Made by a program: the position numbers and the translations under genes
Shown: piece by piece, positions 7,494-15,233 of the stretch
Layout: every line of letters begins with the position of its first letter
Numbering within the stretch: the stretch's first letter is position 1
Origin: JAEUOS01 sp046160545
Lineage (GTDB): Bacteria; Pseudomonadota; Gammaproteobacteria; Burkholderiales; JAEUOS01
NCBI GenBank assembly: GCA_046160545.1
Contig: JBJXGS010000139.1
Span: forward strand, 1-22,796
Direction of reading: 5' to 3'
Length of the DNA: 22,796 nucleotides
The notes under the pieces: model-generated
The model's input: the letters and a program-made list of their open reading frames with translations, nothing else
The model's database searches: none
What the model was told of the DNA's origin: nothing

Positions 7494-7544
7494 CAGCGCA
7501 GGCTGCGGGCGGGCCTCTGTGACAGCGGCAGGGCGCAGGGGCGT

Positions 7545-8345
7545 CTAGCGGTGGCCGCGCGCCATGCGCCGCTCAAGGCGACGCACCCCCCAGGACACCA
7601 GCAGGATCAGCGCCAGATACTCGACGACCAGGAAGGTGTAGATCTCCAGCGGGCGATACTCGTTGACATTGAGCTCGTTGGCGCGTCGCGTCAGTTCCTG
7701 CAGGCCCACCACGGACACCAGCGAGGACATCTTGAGGACGTAGACGAACTGGTTGCCCAGCGCCGGCAGGATATGGCGAATCGCCTGGGGAAAGATCACG
7801 AACCGAAACGTCTTCCAGCGCGACAGCCCCAGCGTTTCCGCCGCCTCGCGCTGGCCGCGCGGCACTGACTGAATGCCGGCACGGAAGATCTCCGCCTCGA
7901 ACGCGGCGTCAGACAGGGCCAGCGTGATCAGGCCGGCGACGAAAGTGCCGAACTGCAAGCCGGTGACCACCGGCAGGCCGTAGTAGACCCACAAGAGCAG
8001 GACCAGCAGCGGAATCGCGCGAAAGCATTCGACATAGACGCGATTGATCGCGCGCAGCATGGGGTTCTTCGACAGGGCCGCAAGCGCCAGCACGAGCCCC
8101 AGCACGACGGCCAGCGCAATGGCGCACAGCGACAGGACGACCGTGAGCCACAGGCCGGTGAGCATGAACTGGAGGTTCGAAGCCCCCTTGGGCAGGTTCG
8201 GGTTGAAGATGTACCAGCCCCACTGGTAGCTGGCGTCGCCGCCGCAGCCGGCAACGATCAGGGCAAGCGCGCAGGCCAGGAGGATGCCGGAGCGCCTGCC
8301 GGGCGGGGACGTGGGCCGGCTTTGCATCACGAGGGTCGGCGCCAT
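7545..8345 (-). CDS. Polar amino-acid type ABC transporter permease with N-terminal lipobox-like segment
   Basis: A 266-residue inner-membrane permease of the HisM/GltJ type. The core shows several hydrophobic segments from about residue 64 (LTGLWLTVVLSL), FRAIPLLVLLLWVYYGLP (108-125), the EAA loop (FRAGIQSVPRGQREAAETLG, about 154-173) that contacts the ATPase, and FPQAIRHILPALGN. The N-terminus is odd: a basic stretch, a hydrophobic run ILLACALALI and VAGC at 31-34, which reads as a lipoprotein signal with Cys at 34. The ATG at 8345 or that at 8327 could be the start; neither has a clear Shine-Dalgarno. The binding-protein gene lies upstream on the same strand across a 130-base gap, and the ATPase is convergent. 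Confidence 0.93.
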   Translation of the reverse strand: MAPTLVMQSRPTSPPGRRSGILLACALALIVAGCGGDASYQWGWYIFNPNLPKGASNLQFMLTGLWLTVVLSLCAIALAVVLGLVLALAALSKNPMLRAINRVYVECFRAIPLLVLLLWVYYGLPVVTGLQFGTFVAGLITLALSDAAFEAEIFRAGIQSVPRGQREAAETLGLSRWKTFRFVIFPQAIRHILPALGNQFVYVLKMSSLVSVVGLQELTRRANELNVNEYRPLEIYTFLVVEYLALILLVSWGVRRLERRMARGHR

Positions 8346-8373
8346 GGGGGAACGCGCTCGATAAGGCGCAACG

Positions 8374-8389
8374 CGCGTCTGCGGACGCG
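8374..8389 (-). other. Short perfect hairpin between binding-protein and permease genes
   Basis: CGCGTC and GACGCG pair perfectly around a four-base loop inside the 130-base gap (8346-8475) separating the binding-protein stop from the permease start. There is no U-rich tail. Hairpins in this position can stabilise the binding-protein mRNA and lower permease expression, but a six-base GC stem is not rare in this DNA. Confidence 0.35.
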
Positions 8390-8475
8390 AGTCGCCGGAC
8401 TCAGCTGCGCCTGCAGGCGGGCATGGGACTTGCCGCCGCCGCGTCGCCGTCAGGCGGCTATGCAGCGCGGCCGGC

Positions 8476-9270
8476 CTACTTGGCGCCCAGCCACTTCTTC
8501 TCGAGGGTGTCAAAGAAGCCCTCGGACCGCTTGAGGGCCACCCAGTTGTTGAGGAAGGTGACCCATACCGCGTCGTTCTGCGCGACCGGATAGGCGAAGG
8601 GGCGCTTGTTGCGCATGTCGGTGGTAGCACCCACGACCACCAGCTGCGGATAGGTCTGCACCAGGGTTGCCGCTTCGATATTGCTGGTGATGGTCACCTG
8701 CGCGCGATTGGCCAGGACTTCCTGGTAGCCGTTGGCCGGCTTCTCGATGGACTTGATGGTCGCTTGCGGGAAGTGCTGCTTGGCCTGCTCTTCAAAGACC
8801 GTGCCGAGCAGTACCGCGACGGTCACGCCCTTCTTGTTGACGTCGGCCCAGGACTTGAATTTTGCCGCGTTGGCCTTGCTCGACAGCGGCACCGTGCCGG
8901 CCTCGATGTAGGGCGAGGTGAATGCCACTGTCTTGGCGCGCGCCATGTTGAGCGAAGAGCCGCCGGCGAAGATGTCGTAGCGATCCGAGGTGATGCCCGC
9001 AATCAGGGTCGCCCATTCGGTCGACACCCATTCGATCTTGACGCCCATGTCCTTGGCCAGCTGCTCCATGGCATCGATGTCGAAGCCCTTGTAGCTGTTG
9101 GTCGCCGTATCCCTGACCGACATCGGATTGAAGTCGCCGGTCGTGCCGACCCGCAGAGTGCCGCGCTCGAGGATGGTCTGCAGGCGCGACTTGGTCTGCG
9201 CGTGGGCGGATGGCAAGGCGAAGAGGCCGAACAGCGCGACGGCAACAGCGAAGGAGCGAAAGAGGCTCAT
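8476..9270 (-). CDS. Periplasmic family-3 solute-binding protein (PheC/ArtI-like) of ABC importer
   Basis: A 264-residue exported protein with a signal peptide of about 24 residues (cleavage after AHA, before QTKSR). The mature start RLQTILERGTLRVGTTGDFNP and later YKGFDIDAMEQLAKDMG and FTSPYIEAGTVPL are typical of SBP family 3. The GTTGD..P and GGSS pattern also recalls the exported cyclohexadienyl/arogenate dehydratases (PheC), which share this fold, so automatic annotation could go either way. The permease gene downstream and ATPase nearby support a transport role. The ATG at 9270 has AGGGA six bases upstream; the longer open frame to 9396 would bury the signal peptide. It is divergent from the sulfatase gene across 91 bases. 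Confidence 0.92.
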   Translation of the reverse strand: MSLFRSFAVAVALFGLFALPSAHAQTKSRLQTILERGTLRVGTTGDFNPMSVRDTATNSYKGFDIDAMEQLAKDMGVKIEWVSTEWATLIAGITSDRYDIFAGGSSLNMARAKTVAFTSPYIEAGTVPLSSKANAAKFKSWADVNKKGVTVAVLLGTVFEEQAKQHFPQATIKSIEKPANGYQEVLANRAQVTITSNIEAATLVQTYPQLVVVGATTDMRNKRPFAYPVAQNDAVWVTFLNNWVALKRSEGFFDTLEKKWLGAK

Positions 9271-9361
9271 GGGAAATCCCTGAACAATGCGATGGAAGGA
9301 TGAGAAGATAGCATCGTTTTCCGCCGCCAGCCCGATCAACGCCGGATCATGCGAGCTTGCC

Positions 9362-10882
9362 ATGAAATGTGTCTTCCTGTTGTTCGATTCCCTCAATCGC
9401 CACGCGCTTTCGTGCTACGGCGGGGAGACGGTGGCGACGCCCAACTTCGCGCGTCTGGCCGCGCGCTCGACGGTGTTCGACCGCCACTTCGTCGGCAGCC
9501 TGCCGTGCATGCCGGCGCGGCGCGACATCCAGACCGGGCGGCTCAACTTCCTGCATCGCGGCTGGGGTCCGCTGGAGCCGTTCGATCATTCACTGGCCGC
9601 GATCCTGCGCGACAGCGGCATCGTCACGCACCTGATCACCGACCACTATCACTACTTCGAGGACGGCGGCGCCGGCTTTCACGGGCGCTATTCATCGTGG
9701 GACTTCATCCGCGGCCAGGAGAAGGACAAGTGGCAACCGCCGCTCGATGCGGCGCCCGCGCGCTGGGCGGAGCGGTTCCATGAGCGCCAGCACGACTTCT
9801 CGCCCGACATCAACTCCAAGCTGCCCTATTACATAAACCGTGACCATCTGGAGGCCACAGGGGCCTTTCCGCTGGCGCAGTGCTTCGACGCCGCGCGCGG
9901 CTTTCTTGATGCGCACCATGCCAGCGACGACTGGTTCCTGCACCTGGAATGCTTCGATCCGCATGAGCCCTTCTTCGCGCCGGAGCGATTTTTAGCCGCG
10001 TTTCCCGAGGCACTCGGCGGCAAGATCTTCGACTGGCCTACCTACGGCGAAAGCGACCTCGACCCCGCGCTCCTGCGCGCGCTGCGCGGCAACTACCATG
10101 CGCTGGTCGCGGCTTGCGACCACTATCTGGGCCAGTTGCTCGACTGCTTCGACCGCCATGACCTGTGGCGCGATACCTGGCTCATCATGTCGACCGATCA
10201 TGGGCTGCTCCTGGGCGAGAAGGAACTGCTGGGCAAGAACCGCCCGCCCTTCTACAACGAGATCGCCCACATTCCGCTTACCATCGCTGCGCCGCGTTCA
10301 AGCGGCCATGCGCCGGGACGCTCAGGCGCGCTCACCCAGGCCGTCGACCTGATGCCGACGATGCTCGATATCTTCGGCCGGCCGGTGCCGCCCGAGGTCA
10401 CGGGCAAGAGCCTTGTGCCGGCCTTGGGCGGCGCCGCTGCCGTGCGCGATGGCGGCTGCATCTTCGGCCAGTTTGGCGCGGCCATCAACTACACCGACGG
10501 GCGCTACGCGTATTTCCTCTATCCGCGCGAGCCCTTCGAAGCCGACCTGTTCCAGTACACCCTCTGCCCATCGCACATGCGCAGCTTTTTCGAGGTCGGC
10601 GAATTCGAGTCCGCCGAAGTGGTGCGCGGCCTGCCGTTCACGCGCGGCTACCCGGTGTGGCGCCTGCCGATCAGGAAGGACGCCGCCGCCAACATGACGC
10701 GCCGCTATCCCTTGATCGATGCCCATGACGCGCTGTTCGACCTTGCCGTCGATCCGGCACAGCGCCGGCCGCTGGATGATGCGGCGCTCGCAACTAGAAT
10801 GCGCGACGCGATCGCCGCTCTCATGCGCGCCAACGACGCGCCGGACGAGATGTTTGCCCGCTACCAACTAAGGAGACCCTGA
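9362..10882 (+). CDS. Cys-type sulfatase (alkaline-phosphatase superfamily)
   Basis: A 506-residue sulfatase-family hydrolase. The modification motif CMPAR (C49 to R53) fits CxPxR, in which Cys is converted to the formylglycine nucleophile. Metal and active-site elements follow: D9 (LLFDSLNRHALSCYG, only one of the usual paired Asp), H201 (DPHEPF), D279 and H280 (STDHGLLLGEK). No signal peptide is visible, so it probably acts in the cytoplasm. Substrates could be sulfate esters, phosphonate monoesters or phosphodiesters. The ATG at 9362 is the natural fold start though its Shine-Dalgarno is weak. The Bug receptor gene begins two bases after its stop, with its ribosome site inside the sulfatase end. 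No formylglycine-generating enzyme gene is in the window. Confidence 0.94.
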   Translation: MKCVFLLFDSLNRHALSCYGGETVATPNFARLAARSTVFDRHFVGSLPCMPARRDIQTGRLNFLHRGWGPLEPFDHSLAAILRDSGIVTHLITDHYHYFEDGGAGFHGRYSSWDFIRGQEKDKWQPPLDAAPARWAERFHERQHDFSPDINSKLPYYINRDHLEATGAFPLAQCFDAARGFLDAHHASDDWFLHLECFDPHEPFFAPERFLAAFPEALGGKIFDWPTYGESDLDPALLRALRGNYHALVAACDHYLGQLLDCFDRHDLWRDTWLIMSTDHGLLLGEKELLGKNRPPFYNEIAHIPLTIAAPRSSGHAPGRSGALTQAVDLMPTMLDIFGRPVPPEVTGKSLVPALGGAAAVRDGGCIFGQFGAAINYTDGRYAYFLYPREPFEADLFQYTLCPSHMRSFFEVGEFESAEVVRGLPFTRGYPVWRLPIRKDAAANMTRRYPLIDAHDALFDLAVDPAQRRPLDDAALATRMRDAIAALMRANDAPDEMFARYQLRRP

Positions 10883-10884
10883 GC

Positions 10885-11850
10885 ATGAATTGCCTGCGTA
10901 CATTCTGCGCGATCGTTGTGCTGGCGCTGTCCGGAGGGGTCTTGGCCCAGGCCTGGCCGGACCGGTCGATCAGTCTGGTGGTCGGCTTCCCGCCCGGCGG
11001 CGGGGTCGACATCGTCGCACGGCAGCTGGCCGACAAGCTCTCGGAACAGCTCGGTCAACGGGTCGCGGTTGACAACCGCGCCGGCGCCAATGGCAACGTC
11101 GCCATGGATTTCGTCGCGCGCGCCCGGCCCGACGGCTACACGCTCCTGATGGGCAACGTCGGCAATCTGGCGATCAACCCGGCCCTCTACTCCAAGCTGA
11201 CCTTTGACACCCTCAAGGACTTCGTGCCGATCTCGCGCGTCATCGTGCAGCCGCTGGTGGCGGTGGTGCCGAGCGCCTCGCCGATCACCAACCTGGCGCA
11301 ACTGCTTGCAACGCTGCGCGCCAAGCCCGGCGAGCTCAACTTCGGCTCGGGCGGCAATGGCAACATCAACCATCTCTCCGGTGAATTGTTGAAGCTGCAG
11401 GCCGGCGTGCAGTTCACGCACATCCCTTACAAGGGCAGCGCGCCGGCGGTGGCCGACCTGGTGGCCGGGCGCGTGCAGCTCATGATCGACGGCGCCAACG
11501 TGATGACCAATTTCGTCCGCGACGGGCGTCTGCGCGCCATCTACACCACTGGCGAGGCGCGCTCGCCGGCCTATCCGGACGTTCCGACCGCGCGCGAGGC
11601 GGGTCTGCCGGACATGATCGTCTACGGCTGGCAGGGCGTGCTGGCGCCGGCCGGCACACCGGGCGCGATCGTCGATCGCGTGAGCCAGGAAGTCGCGCGC
11701 GCGCTGGCACTGCCGGACCTGCGCACCCGACTCGTTTCGCAAGGCACCGAGCCCTCGCCGCAATCGCCAGCGCAGTTTGCTGCCTTCCTGGCGGCTGAAC
11801 ACAAGCGCTATGGCGAGGTGGTGCGCAGCGCCAAAGTCACCCTGGACTGA
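10885..11850 (+). CDS. Bug/TctC-family tripartite tricarboxylate receptor
   Basis: A 321-residue complete periplasmic receptor. A signal peptide (hydrophobic VVLALSGGVL, cleavage after LAQA) precedes WPDRSISLVVGFPPGGGVDIVAR, the classic first-strand and glycine-rich loop of the family. VDNRAGANGNVA, PDGYTLLMG, FTHIPYKGS and APAGTPGAIVDR are further hallmarks. AAGGAG at 10870-10875 sits nine bases before the ATG, inside the sulfatase gene, and only two bases separate the two frames, so the genes are surely co-transcribed. It may bind the sulfatase substrate or product, or another acid of the same pathway. No TctA/TctB gene is present. Confidence 0.96.
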   Translation: MNCLRTFCAIVVLALSGGVLAQAWPDRSISLVVGFPPGGGVDIVARQLADKLSEQLGQRVAVDNRAGANGNVAMDFVARARPDGYTLLMGNVGNLAINPALYSKLTFDTLKDFVPISRVIVQPLVAVVPSASPITNLAQLLATLRAKPGELNFGSGGNGNINHLSGELLKLQAGVQFTHIPYKGSAPAVADLVAGRVQLMIDGANVMTNFVRDGRLRAIYTTGEARSPAYPDVPTAREAGLPDMIVYGWQGVLAPAGTPGAIVDRVSQEVARALALPDLRTRLVSQGTEPSPQSPAQFAAFLAAEHKRYGEVVRSAKVTLD

Positions 11851-11873
11851 GGCGCGCGTGGCTCGGTCATAAT
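11843..11873 (+). promoter_or_regulatory. Weak promoter candidate before the SDR gene
   Basis: CATAAT at 11868-11873 matches five of six -10 bases, with TGGACT (11843-11848) as a poor -35 at a 19-base spacer. The 54-base gap after the Bug receptor gene could hold a secondary promoter for the two following genes. Spacer and -35 are weak, so this is tentative. Confidence 0.2.
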
Positions 11874-11904
11874 CGACTGTTGCAATCTCAAGGAGGCACG
11901 CCTC

Positions 11905-12669
11905 ATGAAGGACTTGTTTTCACTGGCCGGCCGGGTGGCGCTTGTGACCGGCGGCTCGCGCGGCATCGGCCGCATGATCGCGCAGGGTTTTCTGCAAGCC
12001 GGCGCGCGCGTCTACATCTCGGCGCGCAAGGCGGCCGTGTGCGATGCCACCGCCGCCGAACTGTCGGTCATCGGACCGTGCATCTCGCTGCCCATGGACG
12101 TCTCGTCCATGGCCGGCATCAAGGCGCTCTCGGAGGCGATCGCCGCACGCGAAAAGTCACTCGACATCCTGGTCAACAATGCCGGCGCGGCATGGGGCGC
12201 ACCCTTCGACGATTTTCCGGAGTCGGGTTGGGACAAGGTCGCGACCCTCAACATGAAAACGCCGTTCTTCCTGACCCAGGCCTTGTCGCCGCTGCTGCGT
12301 GAGGCAGCCAAGGCGCGCGTGGCCAAGGTCATCAACATCGCCTCGATCGACGGCATCTCGGTCAACCCGCAGGAGACCTACTCCTACGCCGCCTCCAAGG
12401 CCGGGTTGATCCAGCTGACCCGGCGCATGGCGCTGAAACTGGCGCACGAGAACATCGCCGTGAGCGCGATCGCCCCCGGCGCGTTCGCCTCCGAGATGAA
12501 TCGCGACGCGCGCGACAACGCGGCAGAGGTTATCAAGCGCATTCCTCTGGGTCGCATCGGCGTTGATGAAGACATGGCCGGCGCCGCGGTGTACCTGGCC
12601 TCGCGCGCGGGTGACTACGTGGTCGGTTCTACCCTCATCGTCGACGGCGGCGTCACCCACGGCCGTTAG
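11905..12669 (+). CDS. Short-chain dehydrogenase/reductase (RhlG-like)
   Basis: A 254-residue classical SDR. TGGSRGIG (15-22) is the dinucleotide-binding motif, NNAG (91-94) stabilises the central sheet, and the catalytic set is S147, Y161 and K165 (YAASK). The sequence ends LIVDGGVTHGR, as usual. R41 and K42 after the second beta strand (ISARK) suggest NADP(H). The N-terminal LFSLAGRVALVTGG and overall style recall RhlG-like and gluconate 5-dehydrogenase-like reductases, but the substrate is unknown. The start is secure: AAGGAGG at 11890-11896 lies eight bases upstream. The enoyl-CoA hydratase follows after ten bases. It could oxidise a hydroxyacyl or alcohol intermediate released after desulfation (inference). 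Confidence 0.95.
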   Translation: MKDLFSLAGRVALVTGGSRGIGRMIAQGFLQAGARVYISARKAAVCDATAAELSVIGPCISLPMDVSSMAGIKALSEAIAAREKSLDILVNNAGAAWGAPFDDFPESGWDKVATLNMKTPFFLTQALSPLLREAAKARVAKVINIASIDGISVNPQETYSYAASKAGLIQLTRRMALKLAHENIAVSAIAPGAFASEMNRDARDNAAEVIKRIPLGRIGVDEDMAGAAVYLASRAGDYVVGSTLIVDGGVTHGR

Positions 12670-12679
12670 GGGAGCGATC

Positions 12680-13453
12680 ATGGCAGGAGTAAGACGCGAA
12701 CGCGCAGGCGCAGTGGCCATCCTGACGCTGGACGAGCCGGCAAGCCTGAACGCGATGACGCCGGACCTTATGGGAGACCTGGCCACGGCAGTCGCGGAGT
12801 GCAGCGCCGATGCACAGGTGCGTGCACTGATGCTGACCGGTGCCGGGCGCGGCTTCTGCTCCGGGCAGAACCTCAAGGCGTTCCAAAGCCTGGGTGATGA
12901 CCTCGAGACCGGCGTCATGCGCCACTACTGGCCAGCCATGCAGGCCTTGCGCACCTGTCGCATGCCGGTGGTGGTCGCGGTCAACGGCGTGGCAGCGGGC
13001 GGCGGCATGAGTCTGGCGATGGCCGGCGACATGATCGTCGCGGCGAAAAGCGCGAGCTTCATCCAGGTCTTCAGCCGCATCGGCCTGGTGCCCGACCTGG
13101 GTTCGACCTGGCTCCTGCCGCGCCTCATCGGGCGCCAGCGCGCGCTCGAACTCATGCTGCTCAACGAACCCATCGACGCGGCGCGTGCGAAAGAGTGGGG
13201 CCTGGTGCGCGAGGTGTTTGACGATGCGGTGCTACGTGACGGCGCCCTGGCGCTCGCCGCCCGCCTGGCCGCGGGGCCGACCCGCGCGTTGGTCGAGACG
13301 CGCCGCCTGGTCGAGCAAAGCGAATTCTCCAACTTCGCCGAGCAATTCCGGCGCGAGATCCAGATGCAGGCGCAACTCAGGGATTCCGACGACGGCAAGG
13401 AAGGCCGGCAGGCCTTTGTCGAAAAGCGCAAGGCGGTGTTTACCGGCCGCTAG
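12680..13453 (+). CDS. Enoyl-CoA hydratase/isomerase family protein (PaaG-like)
   Basis: A 257-residue crotonase-fold enzyme. GRGFCSGQNLKAF (57-69) and AVNGVAAGGGMSLA (100-113) supply the CoA-thioester oxyanion hole. FSRIGLVPDLGSTWLLPRL (131-149) is the segment that in the ring-epoxide isomerase PaaG carries the catalytic Asp, here D139; simple hydratases usually have Glu earlier instead. The likely reaction is therefore isomerisation or hydration of an unsaturated or epoxide CoA ester. The ATG at 12680 follows GGGGAG by six bases and lies ten bases after the SDR stop; the open frame extends upstream inside the SDR gene but that part is a shadow. It ends 21 bases before the converging Bug gene. 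Confidence 0.93.
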   Translation: MAGVRRERAGAVAILTLDEPASLNAMTPDLMGDLATAVAECSADAQVRALMLTGAGRGFCSGQNLKAFQSLGDDLETGVMRHYWPAMQALRTCRMPVVVAVNGVAAGGGMSLAMAGDMIVAAKSASFIQVFSRIGLVPDLGSTWLLPRLIGRQRALELMLLNEPIDAARAKEWGLVREVFDDAVLRDGALALAARLAAGPTRALVETRRLVEQSEFSNFAEQFRREIQMQAQLRDSDDGKEGRQAFVEKRKAVFTGR

Positions 13454-13474
13454 CTGTGGGCTGCCGTGGCGCGA

Positions 13475-14443
13475 TCAGTTGGGCTGAATTCCAGCGGCCT
13501 TGACCAGCTCGGCGTTGACCTCGAAGTCGCGCTTCAGGAAGGCGTCGAACTCGTCGGCCGACATGATCATGTTGTCCATGACCAGCGTCGCGAACTTTTC
13601 GCGGGTCTCGGGGCTGCGCAGGGCGCGCGCGCTTTCCTCGTTGAGGCGATTGACGATTGCACGCGGCGTCTTCGCGGGCGCGAACATCGCGATCCAGACA
13701 CCGTAGTCCGTATTCGGGAAGCCGGCCTCGATGGTCGTCGGCACATCCGGCAGGGCCGAGGAACGTGTCGTGCTGCTGACCGCCAGCGCGACCAGGCGGT
13801 CGCTCTTGAGGAAAGGCTGGGCCAGCCCGATCGGGCTGTAGTAGTAGTCCACCCGTCCGGCGATGACTTCGGTCAGCGCGTCGTTTGACCCCTTGAACGG
13901 GATGTGGGTGCCGGTATAGCCGGCCGACAGGCGCAGGCGCTCGGCACCCAGGTGGGTGGCGCCGCCCGTGCCGGCGGATGCGTAGTTGATCGAGTTCGGC
14001 TTGGCCCGGGCCATGCGCACCAGATCGGCCAGTGTGCGTACGCCCTTGGAGGGCGAGATCACCAGCACCATCGGCACCGAGGCGAGCGGGATCACGCCGA
14101 CGATGTCGCGCACGGGGTCGTAGCTCAGGTTGCGGTAGGTGGCTGGCGTGACGGTGTGCGAATTCGAGTGCACCATGATCGTGTGGCCGTCGGGCTCGGC
14201 CTGCGCCAGCGCTGCCGAGCCGATGGTGCCACCGGCGCCGGGCCGGTTGTCGATCACCATCGGCTGGCCCAGTTGCCGGGACAGGCGCTCGGTGACCGCG
14301 CGTGCGACCGAGTCGGTGCCGGAGCCCGCGGCAAAGGGGACGATGACGCGGATCGGCTTGGACGGCCACGCCGGCTGGGCGACCACAGACCAGGGCAAGG
14401 CGGCGAATGCGAGAACGGCGATTCTTGACAGTGTTGTTCTCAT
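13475..14443 (-). CDS. Bug/TctC-family tripartite tricarboxylate receptor
   Basis: A 322-residue complete periplasmic receptor. A signal peptide (LSRIAVLAFAALPW, cleavage after VVAQ) precedes WPSKPIRVIVPFAAGSGTDS, and IDNRPGAGGTIGS, EPDGHTIMV, INYASAGTGGATHL and THIPFKGSNDA follow the family pattern. The ATG at 14443 has GGAGA about six bases upstream; the longer frame to 14626 is a shadow of the TetR gene. It lies 43 bases downstream of the TetR gene and probably shares its transcript, making it the last gene of the acyl-CoA dehydrogenase operon. The ligand is likely an organic acid fed to that pathway (inference). Confidence 0.96.
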   Translation of the reverse strand: MRTTLSRIAVLAFAALPWSVVAQPAWPSKPIRVIVPFAAGSGTDSVARAVTERLSRQLGQPMVIDNRPGAGGTIGSAALAQAEPDGHTIMVHSNSHTVTPATYRNLSYDPVRDIVGVIPLASVPMVLVISPSKGVRTLADLVRMARAKPNSINYASAGTGGATHLGAERLRLSAGYTGTHIPFKGSNDALTEVIAGRVDYYYSPIGLAQPFLKSDRLVALAVSSTTRSSALPDVPTTIEAGFPNTDYGVWIAMFAPAKTPRAIVNRLNEESARALRSPETREKFATLVMDNMIMSADEFDAFLKRDFEVNAELVKAAGIQPN

Positions 14444-14486
14444 TGAGTGTCTCCGTTGGTGTGGTTGATGTCTGGAAGCGGGCGGA

Positions 14487-15233
14487 TCATGCGGCGCTTT
14501 GCGCTTGCGGCGGGTCGGGACAGGCAGGCCACTTGAGGGCAGCGACCGGTCGCCCGCCGTAGGCGCGTTGCAACCCGAACAAGGTCCAGCGCAGGAGTTC
14601 GTCGACGCGGGCGAATCCGCGTGCATCGCGGGTCAGCTGGCCGCTCTGGTAAATCACGCATGCGATCTGCAGGATCATGCCTTCGACCGGGGCATCCGCT
14701 GCCAGCTCCTTGCGCTCGATGGCCATGGTGATGGCGGCGCGGATATCGTCTTCCAGGCGCCGCATGGTTGCGCGGATGGTCTGGCGCATGTCCGGCGTGA
14801 GAGCGTCGGCCTCCATCGAGAAGCGTGACAGGAGGTTCCAGGGGCGACCACCCGTGCCGTCGGGATTGAAGCGCAGGTACGCGGCGTAGTACCAGTCGCG
14901 CATCGCGACGAACTTTTCTGCGAAGCTTGTCGCCGGCGCGGCCCAGATGACCGCCGTGGCGGCCACGGTCTCCTGGGCAACCCGGCGCAGCACCGCTTCG
15001 GCAAGCGCGGCCTTGGTCCGGTAGTAATAGTGGATATTGGAGTGCCGCATGCCGAGTGCCTTGCCGATGCCCAGATAACTCACCCCATGGTAGCCGTTGC
15101 GAATGAAGAGTTCGGTGGCTATCGCGGCGATCCGTTCGGCCGGATCAGGTAAACGCGGCGTGTGCGAGTCCTTGGCCGCGCTTGCAACGGCCGGCGCTTG
15201 GCCCATGGTGCGCTTCAGGCGGCCCGTTGCCAT
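14487..15233 (-). CDS. TetR-family transcriptional regulator
   Basis: A 248-residue regulator. The N-terminal DNA-binding domain is clear: AERIAAIATELFIRNGYHG leads into the helix-turn-helix, with recognition helix region MRHSNIHYYYRTK (62-74). The C-terminal ligand domain (about 90-230) is divergent, as usual. The ATG at 15233 is chosen because AGGAGG at 15238-15243 lies four bases before it; it overlaps the lipocalin-like gene by 19 bases. A 20-residue Ala/Ser/Pro-rich extension precedes the usual start. The regulator is embedded in the operon it may control, between lipocalin-like and Bug genes. TetR proteins in such settings often sense an acyl-CoA or aromatic intermediate. The operator is not proven; candidates are 16870-16898 and 19004-19016. 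Confidence 0.93.
   Translation of the reverse strand: MATGRLKRTMGQAPAVASAAKDSHTPRLPDPAERIAAIATELFIRNGYHGVSYLGIGKALGMRHSNIHYYYRTKAALAEAVLRRVAQETVAATAVIWAAPATSFAEKFVAMRDWYYAAYLRFNPDGTGGRPWNLLSRFSMEADALTPDMRQTIRATMRRLEDDIRAAITMAIERKELAADAPVEGMILQIACVIYQSGQLTRDARGFARVDELLRWTLFGLQRAYGGRPVAALKWPACPDPPQAQSAA

Noticed and set aside
7494..7544. Terminator between the converging ATPase and permease genes
   Set aside because: I found no inverted repeat of useful length and no T tract.
9271..9280. GGGAAATCCC palindrome before the binding-protein start
   Set aside because: Short, and it overlaps the ribosome site, so it is more simply explained as part of the translation start.
10861..11802. 313-residue open frame on the minus strand
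   Set aside because: Exact antisense of a complete Bug receptor with signal peptide; no motif of its own.
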